From JAFAMS01 sp963715815 (GTDB lineage: Bacteria > Vulcanimicrobiota > Vulcanimicrobiia > Vulcanimicrobiales > Vulcanimicrobiaceae): DNA of 64,000 nucleotides. The stretch is from positions 186,001 through 250,000 of the forward strand of contig OY970278.1 of the NCBI GenBank assembly GCA_963715815.1, written 5' to 3'. Under the pieces are notes generated by a model. It was not told the DNA's origin, searched no databases, and was given only the letters and a program-made list of their open reading frames with translations. Position 1 is the stretch's first letter; every line of letters begins with the position of its first letter. This document shows positions 43,088-51,693 of the stretch, piece after piece. A program made the position numbers and the translations under genes.

Positions 43088-43902
43088 GATTACGAACGCC
43101 TCGAGCCTACAAGCTCGCCCTCGCCGTCCTCCTCGCCGCCGCGACGTTCGGTGCACCGCAAGTGCTCGCCGCCGACGTGACAGACATCGGCTTTCTCGAC
43201 CAGGGTGCGCTCGCGAACTTGCCGTCGTTTCAAAACGCGAACAAGCAGATGGCGTCGTTTCGCGCCAACCTGCAGAAACAGTTCATCGGCCGCGCACGCA
43301 AGGCGCGCTCGCAGCAAGATCAGGCTAAGCTCGCAAATGACTTTCAAGGCCAGCTCGCCGACGAGCAGCGGCGCGTCTTCGGACCGCTCTTTGCAGCGGC
43401 GCAAACTGCCGTGGCCTCGGTTGCATCGAGCAAAGGCCTCTCGGTCGTCGTCGACAAGCGCATTATCATTATCGGCGGGCAAGACATCACCAAAAACGTG
43501 ATGGATCTTTTGAGCAGCCCGGGCTCGCCGGTGCCGCCGGTCAGCACGCCGCCGCCGTCGACAGTCGGATGGGTCGATCAAACGCAGATCGATCAGCTCG
43601 ACCAGTTCAAGAACGCGCAACAGCAGTTTCTCAAATTCGGCCAGGACGTGCGCAGCAGCACGCAAGATAAGCTCAAAGGTGCGAAAACCGACGCCGATCG
43701 CAACAAAGTGTACGCCGACTATCAGAAAGCGATCGACGATGAACGCGCAAAAATCGTGACGCCGCTCGTCGACCAAACGCGCGGAGCTATCGAGCAAGTC
43801 GCTAAGAAGAAAGGCTTGCTGCTCGTCATCGATCGCAGCAATCTGATCTTCGGAGGGACCGACGTCACGCCTGACGTCCTCGCCATCCTCAAAAAGAGCT
43901 AA
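43084..43902 (+). CDS. OmpH/Skp-like periplasmic protein with duplicated domain
   Basis: 272 residues from TTG 43084 (TTGA overlap with bamA). A signal peptide (LALAVLLAAATFGAPQVLA) is followed by two OmpH-like units: DIGFLDQGALANLPSFQNAN to GGQDITKNVMDLL, and VGWVDQTQIDQLDQFKNAQQ to GGTDVTPDVLAILKKS. The repeat ends GGQDIT and GGTDVT correspond. OmpH/Skp chaperones carry unfolded outer-membrane proteins to BamA, so position right after bamA is apt. The Pro-rich linker lies around residues 145-160. Confidence 0.88.
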   Translation: MRLRTPRAYKLALAVLLAAATFGAPQVLAADVTDIGFLDQGALANLPSFQNANKQMASFRANLQKQFIGRARKARSQQDQAKLANDFQGQLADEQRRVFGPLFAAAQTAVASVASSKGLSVVVDKRIIIIGGQDITKNVMDLLSSPGSPVPPVSTPPPSTVGWVDQTQIDQLDQFKNAQQQFLKFGQDVRSSTQDKLKGAKTDADRNKVYADYQKAIDDERAKIVTPLVDQTRGAIEQVAKKKGLLLVIDRSNLIFGGTDVTPDVLAILKKS

Positions 43903-43908
43903 CCGGTT

Positions 43909-45195
43909 CTGAGGGATCGCTTCGCAGCCATCGCGCTCGGACTCGTATTGCTCGCCGGATGCACGAAACCGGCGCAGCAAACGGCGGCGCCTGTGGGCGG
44001 CGGGGCAGGTAAGATCGGCTACGTCGACATCGATGCGCTCGTCAAAGTGCATCCGTTGTATCCGCAGCTGGCGCAAATCGAACGCAGCATCGACGCGCTC
44101 AACCTGCGTTCGCTCGGACCCGGCGTCGGGTCGACGGGTTCAAGCCTTGCTTCGGAAGACGCCGAGCTGCAAAAAGAGCTGACGGACGCGAGCCTTCGCA
44201 CGCGCCAAATCCTTAGTCAAAAACAAACGGAGTATCAGCGCGAAGAAAATGCTGCGATCTCGGCTGCGCTCGCGGCGGGCGGTCATGCCGCGGCCTCGAG
44301 TAGCGTCGGCGGCAACGTCAATGCGACGACTGGAAAACAGGTCGGCAGCGTCAATGCGGAGATGAACCGCGATGTCGCGACGTACCGGCGCACGCTCTCT
44401 TCGCAAGAGCAGCAGCAAGAGAAAGATTACACGCGGGCCGTCTCCGATCGCCTCAACCGGCAGCTGCTAGCCAAATCCAACGAGCTGCAAAACAAAGAAG
44501 CGAACTTCGAGCTGCAGCTGCAAACGAAGGACGCCCCGCAACGTCTCGAGCTGAGAACGCGGCTTTCGAATCTCGCGATGGATCAAGCTTCGCGCGACCA
44601 AGTCAAGGCGCAGATCGACGCGCTCGACAAGGGCGAAGCCGATCAGGTCGCGGCGATGCGCAACCGCGATCAGCAAACAATCGCGCAGCTCCGCGCACAG
44701 CTGCGCACGCAGGCGCAGGGAGACGTCAACAGCGGCATCTCGAAGATCCGGTCGCAAAACGGCGCGAAGGCGGGCTCGCAGGCCGGGGGAAACACCGGGG
44801 CCGTGCCGGGCGGCGTCGTTGCGCCAACGAATCTACCGCCTGATCTCAAAGCGAAGATCGCGGCGCTGCACAAAGAGTATCAGCTGCGGTACACGAGCGA
44901 CGCTAGTGCGACGATTGCGGCGTTTACGAAGACCCGCGATGACCTCCAGAAACGCTACAACGAGCTCCATGCGGTCGATTCTGGGGCCAATTCAAGCCTG
45001 AGCAAGGAGCTGGCCGCGTTGCAAGCGCAACACGATCAGCTGTACTCGGAGATCGTAGATCAGATCAACCGTGAAGTTCGGATTCTAGCCCAGACCAAAG
45101 GCGTCACGACCGTGCTCTCGGACGTCATCGGAAACGGTTCCGGTGTGGATCTGACGCAAGCCGCGAAGAAAGAGATCGAAAGCCTGCATGAATAG
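43909..45195 (+). CDS. OmpH-like coiled-coil lipoprotein, apparent CTG start
   Basis: 428 residues from CTG 43909: LRDRFAAIALGLVLLAGCT is a lipoprotein signal with lipobox LLAGC. No ATG, GTG or TTG lies between the previous stop (TAA 43900-43902, same frame) and TTG 43948, which would leave only LLAGC of the signal. Mature part: KIGYVDIDALVKVHPLYPQL (OmpH start), a long coiled coil with KQTEYQREENAAISAALAAG and KSNELQNKEANFELQLQTKD, and the OmpH-like end VTTVLSDVIGNGSGVDLTQA. Much longer than Skp (about 160). It overlaps the next gene by eight bases. Confidence 0.82.
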   Translation: MRDRFAAIALGLVLLAGCTKPAQQTAAPVGGGAGKIGYVDIDALVKVHPLYPQLAQIERSIDALNLRSLGPGVGSTGSSLASEDAELQKELTDASLRTRQILSQKQTEYQREENAAISAALAAGGHAAASSSVGGNVNATTGKQVGSVNAEMNRDVATYRRTLSSQEQQQEKDYTRAVSDRLNRQLLAKSNELQNKEANFELQLQTKDAPQRLELRTRLSNLAMDQASRDQVKAQIDALDKGEADQVAAMRNRDQQTIAQLRAQLRTQAQGDVNSGISKIRSQNGAKAGSQAGGNTGAVPGGVVAPTNLPPDLKAKIAALHKEYQLRYTSDASATIAAFTKTRDDLQKRYNELHAVDSGANSSLSKELAALQAQHDQLYSEIVDQINREVRILAQTKGVTTVLSDVIGNGSGVDLTQAAKKEIESLHE

Positions 45196-45607
45196 GCGTT
45201 ACGTAACACATGGGATAGCGCTCGCGGTCGTCGCTCTGGCATTGGCCGGCTGCGGCATCGGACAACCGAAGAGCAATATCGGCATCGTCGACCTGACGCG
45301 TATCATGTCGAATTGGCCGAAGTTCGAGAATTACAACAATCAGATTCAAGCCGACGCGTTCGCGATCGAACAATCCAAAGAGCCGGAATCGCAAAAGGCC
45401 CGGCAGCGTGCCGAGTTGCAGCAGCGGTTCGCCCAGTACCAGCAAGAGATCACCAACGACATTCGTGGCGCCGCGCAGCAAGTCGCGACCCAAAAGAACT
45501 TCAAGTTGGTTTTCACGCGACAGGGCGTCGGATACGGCGGCGTCGACATCACTCCGGATGTCGAGAAATCGTTGAACATTATAGAGAAGGCGACGCCGAA
45601 GCCGTGA
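45188..45607 (+). CDS. Small OmpH-like lipoprotein
   Basis: 139 residues from ATG 45188. Lipobox LALAGC follows a signal MNRRYVTHGIALAVVALALA. The mature part, NIGIVDLTRIMSNWPKFENY, a coiled coil (KARQRAELQQRFAQYQQEIT) and FKLVFTRQGVGYGGVDITPD, matches OmpH/Skp topology. It is the third OmpH-like gene in a row after bamA. The stop overlaps lpxD by four bases (GTGA). Confidence 0.85.
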   Translation: MNRRYVTHGIALAVVALALAGCGIGQPKSNIGIVDLTRIMSNWPKFENYNNQIQADAFAIEQSKEPESQKARQRAELQQRFAQYQQEITNDIRGAAQQVATQKNFKLVFTRQGVGYGGVDITPDVEKSLNIIEKATPKP

Positions 45608-46659
45608 GCTCGGGCGAACCCGACGTCGCCGCGCGCGATCTAGGGACGCTCGGAGAAATCGCGACGCGGCTGAGCGGGCGCGTCATCGGCGACGCAAACC
45701 TGCGGGTTCTCGGCATCGCGGCAATCGAAGAAGCCGCTGACGGCGTGCTGACGTTTGCGACCGATGCGCGATATCTGCGGATCGCGCTCAAATCGAAGGC
45801 CATCGCCGTGCTGACCGAATCGAGCGCGCTCGACGAGCTGGGTGAAGAACCGCGCAAGCCCGCAATCGTCGTTGCCTCGACGCGTGCAGCGCTTGCGACG
45901 CTATTGCGTTCGTATTCGCCGCTACGAACGCCAGGGACGCAGATCGATCCGACGGCGGTCATCGATCCGTCCGCAACGCTCGGACCCGATGCAATCATCG
46001 GTCCGCACGCGGTGGTCGGTGCGGGCTCGAAGATAGGTGCGCGTGCGACGCTCGGTGCCGGCTCCATCGTCGGCGCCGACGCAATTATCGGCGACGACGC
46101 CGTCCTCGCGCCGCGCGCTGCGTTCCTCGATCGCTGCATCGCCGGTGACCGCTTGATACTGCATGCGGGTGCAGTCGTCGGAAGTGATGGTTTCGGTTAC
46201 GTCTTCGGCGATGAGGGTTGGGTGAAAATTCCGCAAGTCGGAACGGTCGTTCTCGGCAACGACGTCGAAATCGGCGCGAACAGCTGTGTCGATCGTGCAC
46301 AAACCGGTGCAACTCGAATTGGTGACGGCACGAAGATCGATAATCTCGTGCAGATCGGTCACAATTGCCGCATCGGACGCGCTGTTGCAATCGCCGGACA
46401 CAGCGGTCTTGCCGGCTCGACGAAGATCGGTGATGGGACGCGCGTCGGCGGGATGTCCGCATTTCGCGGACACATTACGGTCGGCTCGCGCGTGACGATC
46501 GCGGGCCATTCAATGGTGTGGGGTGACGTACCGGATGGCGCAATCATTAGCGGAGATCCGGCGCAAAATCATCGTGACGAGCTGCGCTGGCAGGCCAGCC
46601 TGCGCAAAGTACCAAAATTGATCGAGCGAGTGGACGCTTTGGAGCGAAAATCTTCGTGA
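45604..46659 (+). CDS. lpxD: UDP-3-O-acylglucosamine N-acyltransferase
   Basis: Third step of lipid A synthesis: N-acylates UDP-3-O-acyl-glucosamine with acyl-ACP. 351 residues from GTG 45604. An N-terminal uridine-binding domain (LTFATDARYLRIALKSKAIA) precedes a left-handed beta-helix of hexapeptide repeats (TAVIDPSATLGPDAIIGPHA). GSDGFGYVFGDEGWVKIPQV and NLVQIGHNCRIG with the catalytic His fit LpxD. OmpH-lpxD-fabZ-lpxA-lpxB is the conserved order; here lpxC is inserted as in several non-proteobacterial phyla. Confidence 0.95.
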   Translation: MSSGEPDVAARDLGTLGEIATRLSGRVIGDANLRVLGIAAIEEAADGVLTFATDARYLRIALKSKAIAVLTESSALDELGEEPRKPAIVVASTRAALATLLRSYSPLRTPGTQIDPTAVIDPSATLGPDAIIGPHAVVGAGSKIGARATLGAGSIVGADAIIGDDAVLAPRAAFLDRCIAGDRLILHAGAVVGSDGFGYVFGDEGWVKIPQVGTVVLGNDVEIGANSCVDRAQTGATRIGDGTKIDNLVQIGHNCRIGRAVAIAGHSGLAGSTKIGDGTRVGGMSAFRGHITVGSRVTIAGHSMVWGDVPDGAIISGDPAQNHRDELRWQASLRKVPKLIERVDALERKSS

Positions 46660-47507
46660 ACGCGCGCGTTTTGAGCGGACAACGCACATTGCGTGAGCCG
46701 CTGCGCTTCACGGGTGTCGGTTTGCACACCGGAAAGGATACGCACGCGACCGTCCTACCGGCGTCGCCTAATACAGGGCTCGTATTCGTGCTCGAAGGTG
46801 GCGTCACGATTCCCGCGCTGGCTGAATTCGTCGTCGACACCAGCCGCGCAACGGTCCTAGGCCGCGACGGCGTGCGCGTCTCGACCGTCGAACACTTGCT
46901 CTCCGCACTGCGTGGCATGGGGATCGACAACGCGCGCATTGAGGTCCAGGGCGGTGAAGTACCCGCGATGGACGGCAGCGCGAAAATGTTTGCGGATGCG
47001 ATTCACGCGGCCGGCGTAGAAACGTCCGACGTTCCGCGCCAAACGTTCCGTCCGGATCGCGCGATGGGTTTTCGCGACGACGACAAGACCGTCGCGATCA
47101 TTCCGTCCATTGCGTGGCGCATCAAATTTACGGTCGTGTATCCGGCTCCGATCGGAACGCAATATTTTGAAGCCGAGATCACGCCCGAGCTCTATCGCGA
47201 GCAAATTGCGCCGGCGCGCACGTTCGGCTATCTACACGAAATCGAAGCTTTGCTGGCACGTGGGCTCGCGCGCGGTGGTACGCTCGACAACGCGATCGTC
47301 TTCGCGCCGGACGGACCGATGCAGCCGCTGCAGTGGCCGGATGAACCGGTGCGTCACAAAGTTCTCGACATGATCGGCGATTTCGCGTTGCTCGGAATGT
47401 ATCCACAGTGCGAGGTCGTTGCCCTCAAGAGCGGCCACAAGCTCCATGCAGCCGTGATGGCCGAGCTGCGCACATCTGAAAAAGTTGGCGAGCGTGAAAG
47501 AGCTTAG
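46656..47507 (+). CDS. lpxC: UDP-3-O-acyl-N-acetylglucosamine deacetylase
   Basis: Zinc amidase, the committed step of lipid A synthesis. 283 residues from GTG 46656 (GTGA overlap with lpxD). Zinc ligands His80 (STVEHLLSAL), His234 and Asp238 (RHKVLDMIGD) and the catalytic His261 (GHKLH) are visible, as is MDGSAKMF. Not fused to FabZ, although the fabZ frame overlaps its end by 14 bases; in some phyla the two are fused. Confidence 0.95.
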   Translation: MNARVLSGQRTLREPLRFTGVGLHTGKDTHATVLPASPNTGLVFVLEGGVTIPALAEFVVDTSRATVLGRDGVRVSTVEHLLSALRGMGIDNARIEVQGGEVPAMDGSAKMFADAIHAAGVETSDVPRQTFRPDRAMGFRDDDKTVAIIPSIAWRIKFTVVYPAPIGTQYFEAEITPELYREQIAPARTFGYLHEIEALLARGLARGGTLDNAIVFAPDGPMQPLQWPDEPVRHKVLDMIGDFALLGMYPQCEVVALKSGHKLHAAVMAELRTSEKVGERERA

Positions 47508-47964
47508 TATTCGCGAGATCATGGACGTGTTGCCGCATCGGTATCCGATGCTGCTGATCGACCGTATTCTCGAGCTCGAGCCGCTCAAACGCGCCGTAGG
47601 CTACAAGAATCTCTCGATGAACGAGGAGTTCTTTCAAGGACATTTTCCCGGGAATCCCGTGATGCCGGGCGTGCTGATGATAGAAGCGATGGCGCAGCTC
47701 GGCGGGACGATGATTCTTGCGGCCGGCGATTTCTCACATCTTACCCCGTATCTCACGGGGATCGACAAGCTGAAATTCCGGCGGCCCGTCGTTCCCGGCG
47801 ACCGTCTGATGATGACGGTGAACATGCTGCGCGCGAAACGCAACATGGGTTGGGTCGAAGCTGAAGCGCGCATCGAGGATACCCTCGTGTGCAGCGGCGA
47901 GTTGATGTTTTCGATCGTTGCCGGTCGCGGCTTCGCGCTCGATGCGTCGATTTTGCACCTATGA
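47494..47964 (+). CDS. fabZ: 3-hydroxyacyl-ACP dehydratase FabZ
   Basis: Dehydrates 3-hydroxyacyl-ACP in fatty-acid elongation, competing with LpxA for substrate. 156 residues from GTG 47494 (VKELSIREIMDVLPHRYPML); TTG 47485 is an alternative start. Catalytic His lies in LPHRYPMLLIDR and Glu in GHFPGNPVMPGVLMIEAMAQ. It overlaps lpxC by 14 bases and lpxA by four (ATGA). Confidence 0.95.
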   Translation: MKELSIREIMDVLPHRYPMLLIDRILELEPLKRAVGYKNLSMNEEFFQGHFPGNPVMPGVLMIEAMAQLGGTMILAAGDFSHLTPYLTGIDKLKFRRPVVPGDRLMMTVNMLRAKRNMGWVEAEARIEDTLVCSGELMFSIVAGRGFALDASILHL

Positions 47965-48770
47965 AAAGCATCCTGGATGCCGCGGGACGCACGCGGCCGG
48001 GCTCGACGCATCCGACTTCGATAGTCCATCCGGGCGCAAAGGTTGCGGAAGATGCTGAGGTCGGGCCCTACTGCCTGATCGGCGAGAATGTCGTCGTCGG
48101 AGCGCGCACCAAGCTGCTCTCGCACGTTGTCGTCAACGGACACACGACGATCGGCGAAGACACGACGATCTATCCGTTCTGCACGATCGGCCTTCCATCC
48201 CAAGACCGCAAAGCCAGCGAAGAGCTCGCCTACACGACGATCGGCAATCGCACGACGATCCGCGAATACGCATCGATTCATCGCGCGACCGGTGAAGGCG
48301 AGATCACCAGCGTCGGTGACGATTGCCTATTGCTCGCGTACGTGCACATCGCGCACAATTGTCGTGTCGGTAACGGCGTGACCATGTCGAATCTTGCGCA
48401 GCTTGCCGGGCATGTGATCGTCGAAGACAACGCGAGCTTCGGTGGCGTTTCGGGGGCGCATCAATTCATTCGGGTTGGGCGTTATGCGTTCGTCGGCGGG
48501 CTCACGAAGCTCACGCGTGACGTTCCGCCGTTCTTTCTCGTCGAAGGTAACCCGGCGCGTGTGTACGGCTTGAATTCGGTCGGTCTACGGCGGGCCGGAT
48601 TTCCGGCCGAAGAGCTCTCGGAGCTCAAAGAGTGCTACAAGATCATGTATCATTCGGATAAGAACACGTCGCAAGCGCTGGCAGCGCTCAAAGACGTCGT
48701 CAAGACCGATGCGGGCCGGCACCTCGTCGCATTCGTCGAAGCCGAGTCGGCGCGCGGGATTCTGAAGTAG
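47961..48770 (+). CDS. lpxA: UDP-N-acetylglucosamine acyltransferase
   Basis: First step of lipid A synthesis. 269 residues from ATG 47961. Hexapeptide repeats (AEVGPYCLIGENVVVGARTK) form a beta-helix with the catalytic His in LAYVHIAHNCRVG. IREYASIHRATGEGEITSVG and the helical C-terminus (ELSELKECYKIMYHSD) match LpxA. The stop is eight bases before lpxB. Confidence 0.95.
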   Translation: MKSILDAAGRTRPGSTHPTSIVHPGAKVAEDAEVGPYCLIGENVVVGARTKLLSHVVVNGHTTIGEDTTIYPFCTIGLPSQDRKASEELAYTTIGNRTTIREYASIHRATGEGEITSVGDDCLLLAYVHIAHNCRVGNGVTMSNLAQLAGHVIVEDNASFGGVSGAHQFIRVGRYAFVGGLTKLTRDVPPFFLVEGNPARVYGLNSVGLRRAGFPAEELSELKECYKIMYHSDKNTSQALAALKDVVKTDAGRHLVAFVEAESARGILK

Positions 48771-48778
48771 GCGCGCGC

Positions 48779-49897
48779 ATGCGCGTCTTTTTCTCGACCG
48801 GCGAACCGTCCGGCGAATTTCACGCAGTCGAGTTGGCAGGCGCTATGCGCCGCCAGTTCGGAGGTGAGATCGAGTGCGAGGGAATCGGCGCACAGCGGAT
48901 GCGCGACGCCGGATTTCACGTCCGCGTCGATACGCGCGGTTGGGCTTCCCTCGGATGGATCGAAGCGCTTGCGAAGATTCCGTCGCTGCTCACGATCATG
49001 CTCCTCACCGCGCTGCGACTGAGGCTGCATCCGCCGGATCTGGTCGTCCTCGTCGATTTTGGAGCCTTCAATTTACGCATGGCGCGTCAGCTTCGACGCA
49101 CCGGATACCGCGGACCGATCGTGTACTACATTCCACCCGGCGCGTGGCTCGATCGGACAAAGGCTGCGCAGATGGTCGCGAAGGCGACGACGCCTCTGAC
49201 GGTATTCACGCATCAACGCGATTTCTACGCCGGCCTCGGATTGCACGCGGAATTCTTCGGTCATCCGTTGGCGTCGCTCATTTCACAGCGTGCGCCCCGT
49301 CCGGCACCGCCGCATGACGCCGGCGTCGTTGCTATTTTGCCGGGAAGCCGGCGTGCCGAGATCGAGCGCCACATGCGTCCGTTGCTCGATGCGGCACGCG
49401 GTTTTGCGATTGAACGACCTCGCTTGGAATTCGTCCTCAGTGCTGCGAATTCTGACGTGCGTGCGCTGATCGACGAACACGTTGCGAGCACGCCCGGCAT
49501 CAAGCTGCGCGTCGTTGACGGCGCGCGCGCCGCGCTCGATCTCGCCGATGCGGCCTGGATTGCCTCAGGAACGGCGGTATTGGAAGCGGCGCTGCTGGGC
49601 GTTCCCTCCGTGCTGTTTTACGTGACCTCGGAGACGCAAGCCCACATGGCGCGGCGGATGTACGCGAAGCTTGGCGGCAAATGGATCGGTCTGCCCAACC
49701 TCGTCTTGCAGCGTTCGGTAATCCCGGAGCTGTGGCAAGAAAACGCTACGCCGTCGGCGCTGGTCGAGGAGCTGCGCAAGATTCTGCTCGATCCTTCAAA
49801 GCAGCTGGCTGAGCTTGCGGGATTGCGCGAAGCGCTCGGACCCTCGGATGCGCTCGAGCAGATTGCAGCGTTCGTTCTGACGCGGATACCCTCGTGA
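48779..49897 (+). CDS. lpxB: Lipid-A-disaccharide synthase
   Basis: GT19 glycosyltransferase that joins UDP-2,3-diacyl-GlcN and lipid X into the lipid A disaccharide. 372 residues from ATG 48779. Motifs: FFSTGEPSGEFHAVELAGAM, LVVLVDFGAFNLRMARQLRR, YYIPPGAWLDRTKAAQ, FFGHPLAS, VAILPGSRRAEIERHMRPLL and ASGTAVLEAALLGVPSVLFY. LpxB needs lipid X, so a UDP-diacylglucosamine hydrolase is required; no obvious LpxH or LpxI is here, and the next gene is a metallophosphoesterase. Confidence 0.95.
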   Translation: MRVFFSTGEPSGEFHAVELAGAMRRQFGGEIECEGIGAQRMRDAGFHVRVDTRGWASLGWIEALAKIPSLLTIMLLTALRLRLHPPDLVVLVDFGAFNLRMARQLRRTGYRGPIVYYIPPGAWLDRTKAAQMVAKATTPLTVFTHQRDFYAGLGLHAEFFGHPLASLISQRAPRPAPPHDAGVVAILPGSRRAEIERHMRPLLDAARGFAIERPRLEFVLSAANSDVRALIDEHVASTPGIKLRVVDGARAALDLADAAWIASGTAVLEAALLGVPSVLFYVTSETQAHMARRMYAKLGGKWIGLPNLVLQRSVIPELWQENATPSALVEELRKILLDPSKQLAELAGLREALGPSDALEQIAAFVLTRIPS

Positions 49898-50619
49898 TGC
49901 GTATCTATCACACCTCGGATCTGCACGATCATCGCGGGATTGCGCCGAAAATCCGCGCGCTGCGCGAACGCGAACCCGGCCTGTACGTCGATTGCGGCGA
50001 TTCTCTGCGCGGTAGCCAAACGATGTTTTACCCGCGCGAACCGATTCTTGCCGAGCTCGACGCAGCCGGATGCGAGCTTCAGGCCATGGGAAATCGCGAA
50101 TTCAATTATATCTTCGCCGCGGTTCGGGCGCGAATCGCACAGATGCGTCATCCACTCCTCTGTTCGAATTTGATCGACATGAAAGGACGTGCCCTTCCGT
50201 TTGCGCGCGACTACACGCTGGATTCCGACGGGTGGCGCGTGCGGTTTTGCGCGCTGCTCGTCCCGCAGTATCCGGTCGGCAGCCCATGGGAGCGGTTTTT
50301 CGGCTGGCGGTTTCTTAGCCCGCACGAAGTCGTCGAGGCTGCGGCAAAGATGGTTGCGCACGACGAGCTTTTCGTTGTGATGTCGCATCTCGGTTTGCGC
50401 GCCGATCGCGCGCTCGCCGAGCGGGTACCGCGCATCGATTTGCTGCTCGGCGGTCACAGTCATGACACACTCGCGGAGCCCGAACGCGTCGGCAACGTCC
50501 CGATCATCCATGCGGGTCCGTACGGAAAATTCATCTCGCGGAGCGAACTCGGGCGTGATGCCGCGACGGGCCGTGCGCGCCTCGAGAACTTCGCGCTGCT
50601 GCCGCTCTTGGAGCGGTGA
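49894..50619 (+). CDS. 5'-nucleotidase-type metallophosphoesterase next to lpxB
   Basis: Calcineurin-fold phosphoesterase of the UshA-like subgroup. 241 residues from GTG 49894, or 240 from ATG 49897. Metal-ligand motifs are visible: Asp9-x-His11 (HTSDLHD), Asp36 (CGDSL), Asn67 (GNREF), His165 (MSHLG), and His188/His190 (GGHSHD). The usual GNHE catalytic His is Arg68 here. No signal peptide, so it is cytoplasmic. Position directly after lpxB suggests it might supply the missing LpxH-type UDP-2,3-diacylglucosamine hydrolysis, as the unrelated metallophosphoesterase LpxG does in Chlamydia. This is inference. Confidence 0.8.
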   Translation: MMRIYHTSDLHDHRGIAPKIRALREREPGLYVDCGDSLRGSQTMFYPREPILAELDAAGCELQAMGNREFNYIFAAVRARIAQMRHPLLCSNLIDMKGRALPFARDYTLDSDGWRVRFCALLVPQYPVGSPWERFFGWRFLSPHEVVEAAAKMVAHDELFVVMSHLGLRADRALAERVPRIDLLLGGHSHDTLAEPERVGNVPIIHAGPYGKFISRSELGRDAATGRARLENFALLPLLER

Positions 50620-51693
50620 ATGCCGGCGCGACGCGTCCTGTTCGTCACGAACGGTCACGGCGAGATTGCAATCGCCGCGCGGATTGCGGCCGACGTCCAT
50701 CGCTTAGGCGATATTGCGACCGATCATCTCGCACTCGTCGGTGCGGATTTTGCCGAAGGCGATTTGGTGACGGTCGGACCTCGGCGCAGCATGCCGAGCG
50801 GCGGGCTCGTTGCGATGGGCAACATCGGCGCGTTCGCGCGAGACGTCGTCGCCGGATTCATTCCGTTTTGGTTGGAAGGCATGCGATTCTTACGCCATGC
50901 GCACGGCCGCTACGACACGGTCGTCGCCGTCGGCGACGTCTACTGTTTGTGGATGGCGCTACGTGCCCGCACGCCGACGTTCTTCGTAGGAACGGCAAAA
51001 AGCGCGTATGTCGCGCCGTACGGCCGCGGCGAGTGTCGGCTCATGCGTAGCGCCAAGCGCGTTTTCGTCCGGGACGCTGCAACGCAGCGTGTCGTTCAAG
51101 CCTGCGGCGTTGCAGCCGAAGCACCCGGGAACGTGATCGCCGATCTCGCGCAAAGTAACGAACGCTTTCCATGGAGCGGTGAGGTGCGTATTGCAGTTCT
51201 TCCCGGTAGCCGTGCCAGTGCGTATGCAAACGCCGCCGCAATAGGAAATGCCCTTCGCGACATGACCGCGCAACGGAAGATCGACGTGGCGATTTCGATC
51301 GCGCCCGGCATCGATGAGTCGCGATTGCTGGCGGCGCTCGGCGTTCCGGCCCGGGCTTGGCCGGGCGATCTGGGGGCGCTTTTCGCCGACGCGACGCTTG
51401 CAATCGGACAAGCCGGGACTGCAAATGAAGCGGCTGCTGCTGCGGGCGTTCCGGTCGTTGCGCTCGCGGATTCGGCGCGCAAAGAAGATTGGTATCGCAT
51501 GCGTCAGCGCAAGCTGCTCGACGGTGCACTCGCGATCGTTCCCTCCAACCCGGATGGAGCCGCTCGCGAAATCGTTTCGCTCATCGACGATCCGCAGCGC
51601 CGCAAGGCGATGTCGTCGACCGGCCAGGAGCGCATGGGCAATCCGGGCGGCGCTGCAGCGATCGCGCGTGCGATCCTAGACGCAGGCGCATGA
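50620..51693 (+). CDS. Lipid-A-disaccharide synthase-related protein
   Basis: 357 residues from ATG 50620. GT-B-like fold with LFVTNGHGEIAIAARIAADV, TPTFFVGTAKSAYVAPYG and IAVLPGSRASAYANAAAIGN followed by LAIGQAGTANEAAAAAGVPV. This is the pattern of the LpxB-related family known in cyanobacteria and Deinococcus (TIGR03492-type), whose substrate is undefined. It adjoins the phosphoesterase (stop directly before ATG) and overlaps the O-antigen-ligase-like gene by four bases. A second glycolipid transferase step is plausible. Confidence 0.8.
   Translation: MPARRVLFVTNGHGEIAIAARIAADVHRLGDIATDHLALVGADFAEGDLVTVGPRRSMPSGGLVAMGNIGAFARDVVAGFIPFWLEGMRFLRHAHGRYDTVVAVGDVYCLWMALRARTPTFFVGTAKSAYVAPYGRGECRLMRSAKRVFVRDAATQRVVQACGVAAEAPGNVIADLAQSNERFPWSGEVRIAVLPGSRASAYANAAAIGNALRDMTAQRKIDVAISIAPGIDESRLLAALGVPARAWPGDLGALFADATLAIGQAGTANEAAAAAGVPVVALADSARKEDWYRMRQRKLLDGALAIVPSNPDGAAREIVSLIDDPQRRKAMSSTGQERMGNPGGAAAIARAILDAGA

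Noticed and set aside
42969..43328. Arg-rich open frame spanning the bamA-ompH junction
   Set aside because: Shadow frame; both flanking genes are clear in other frames.
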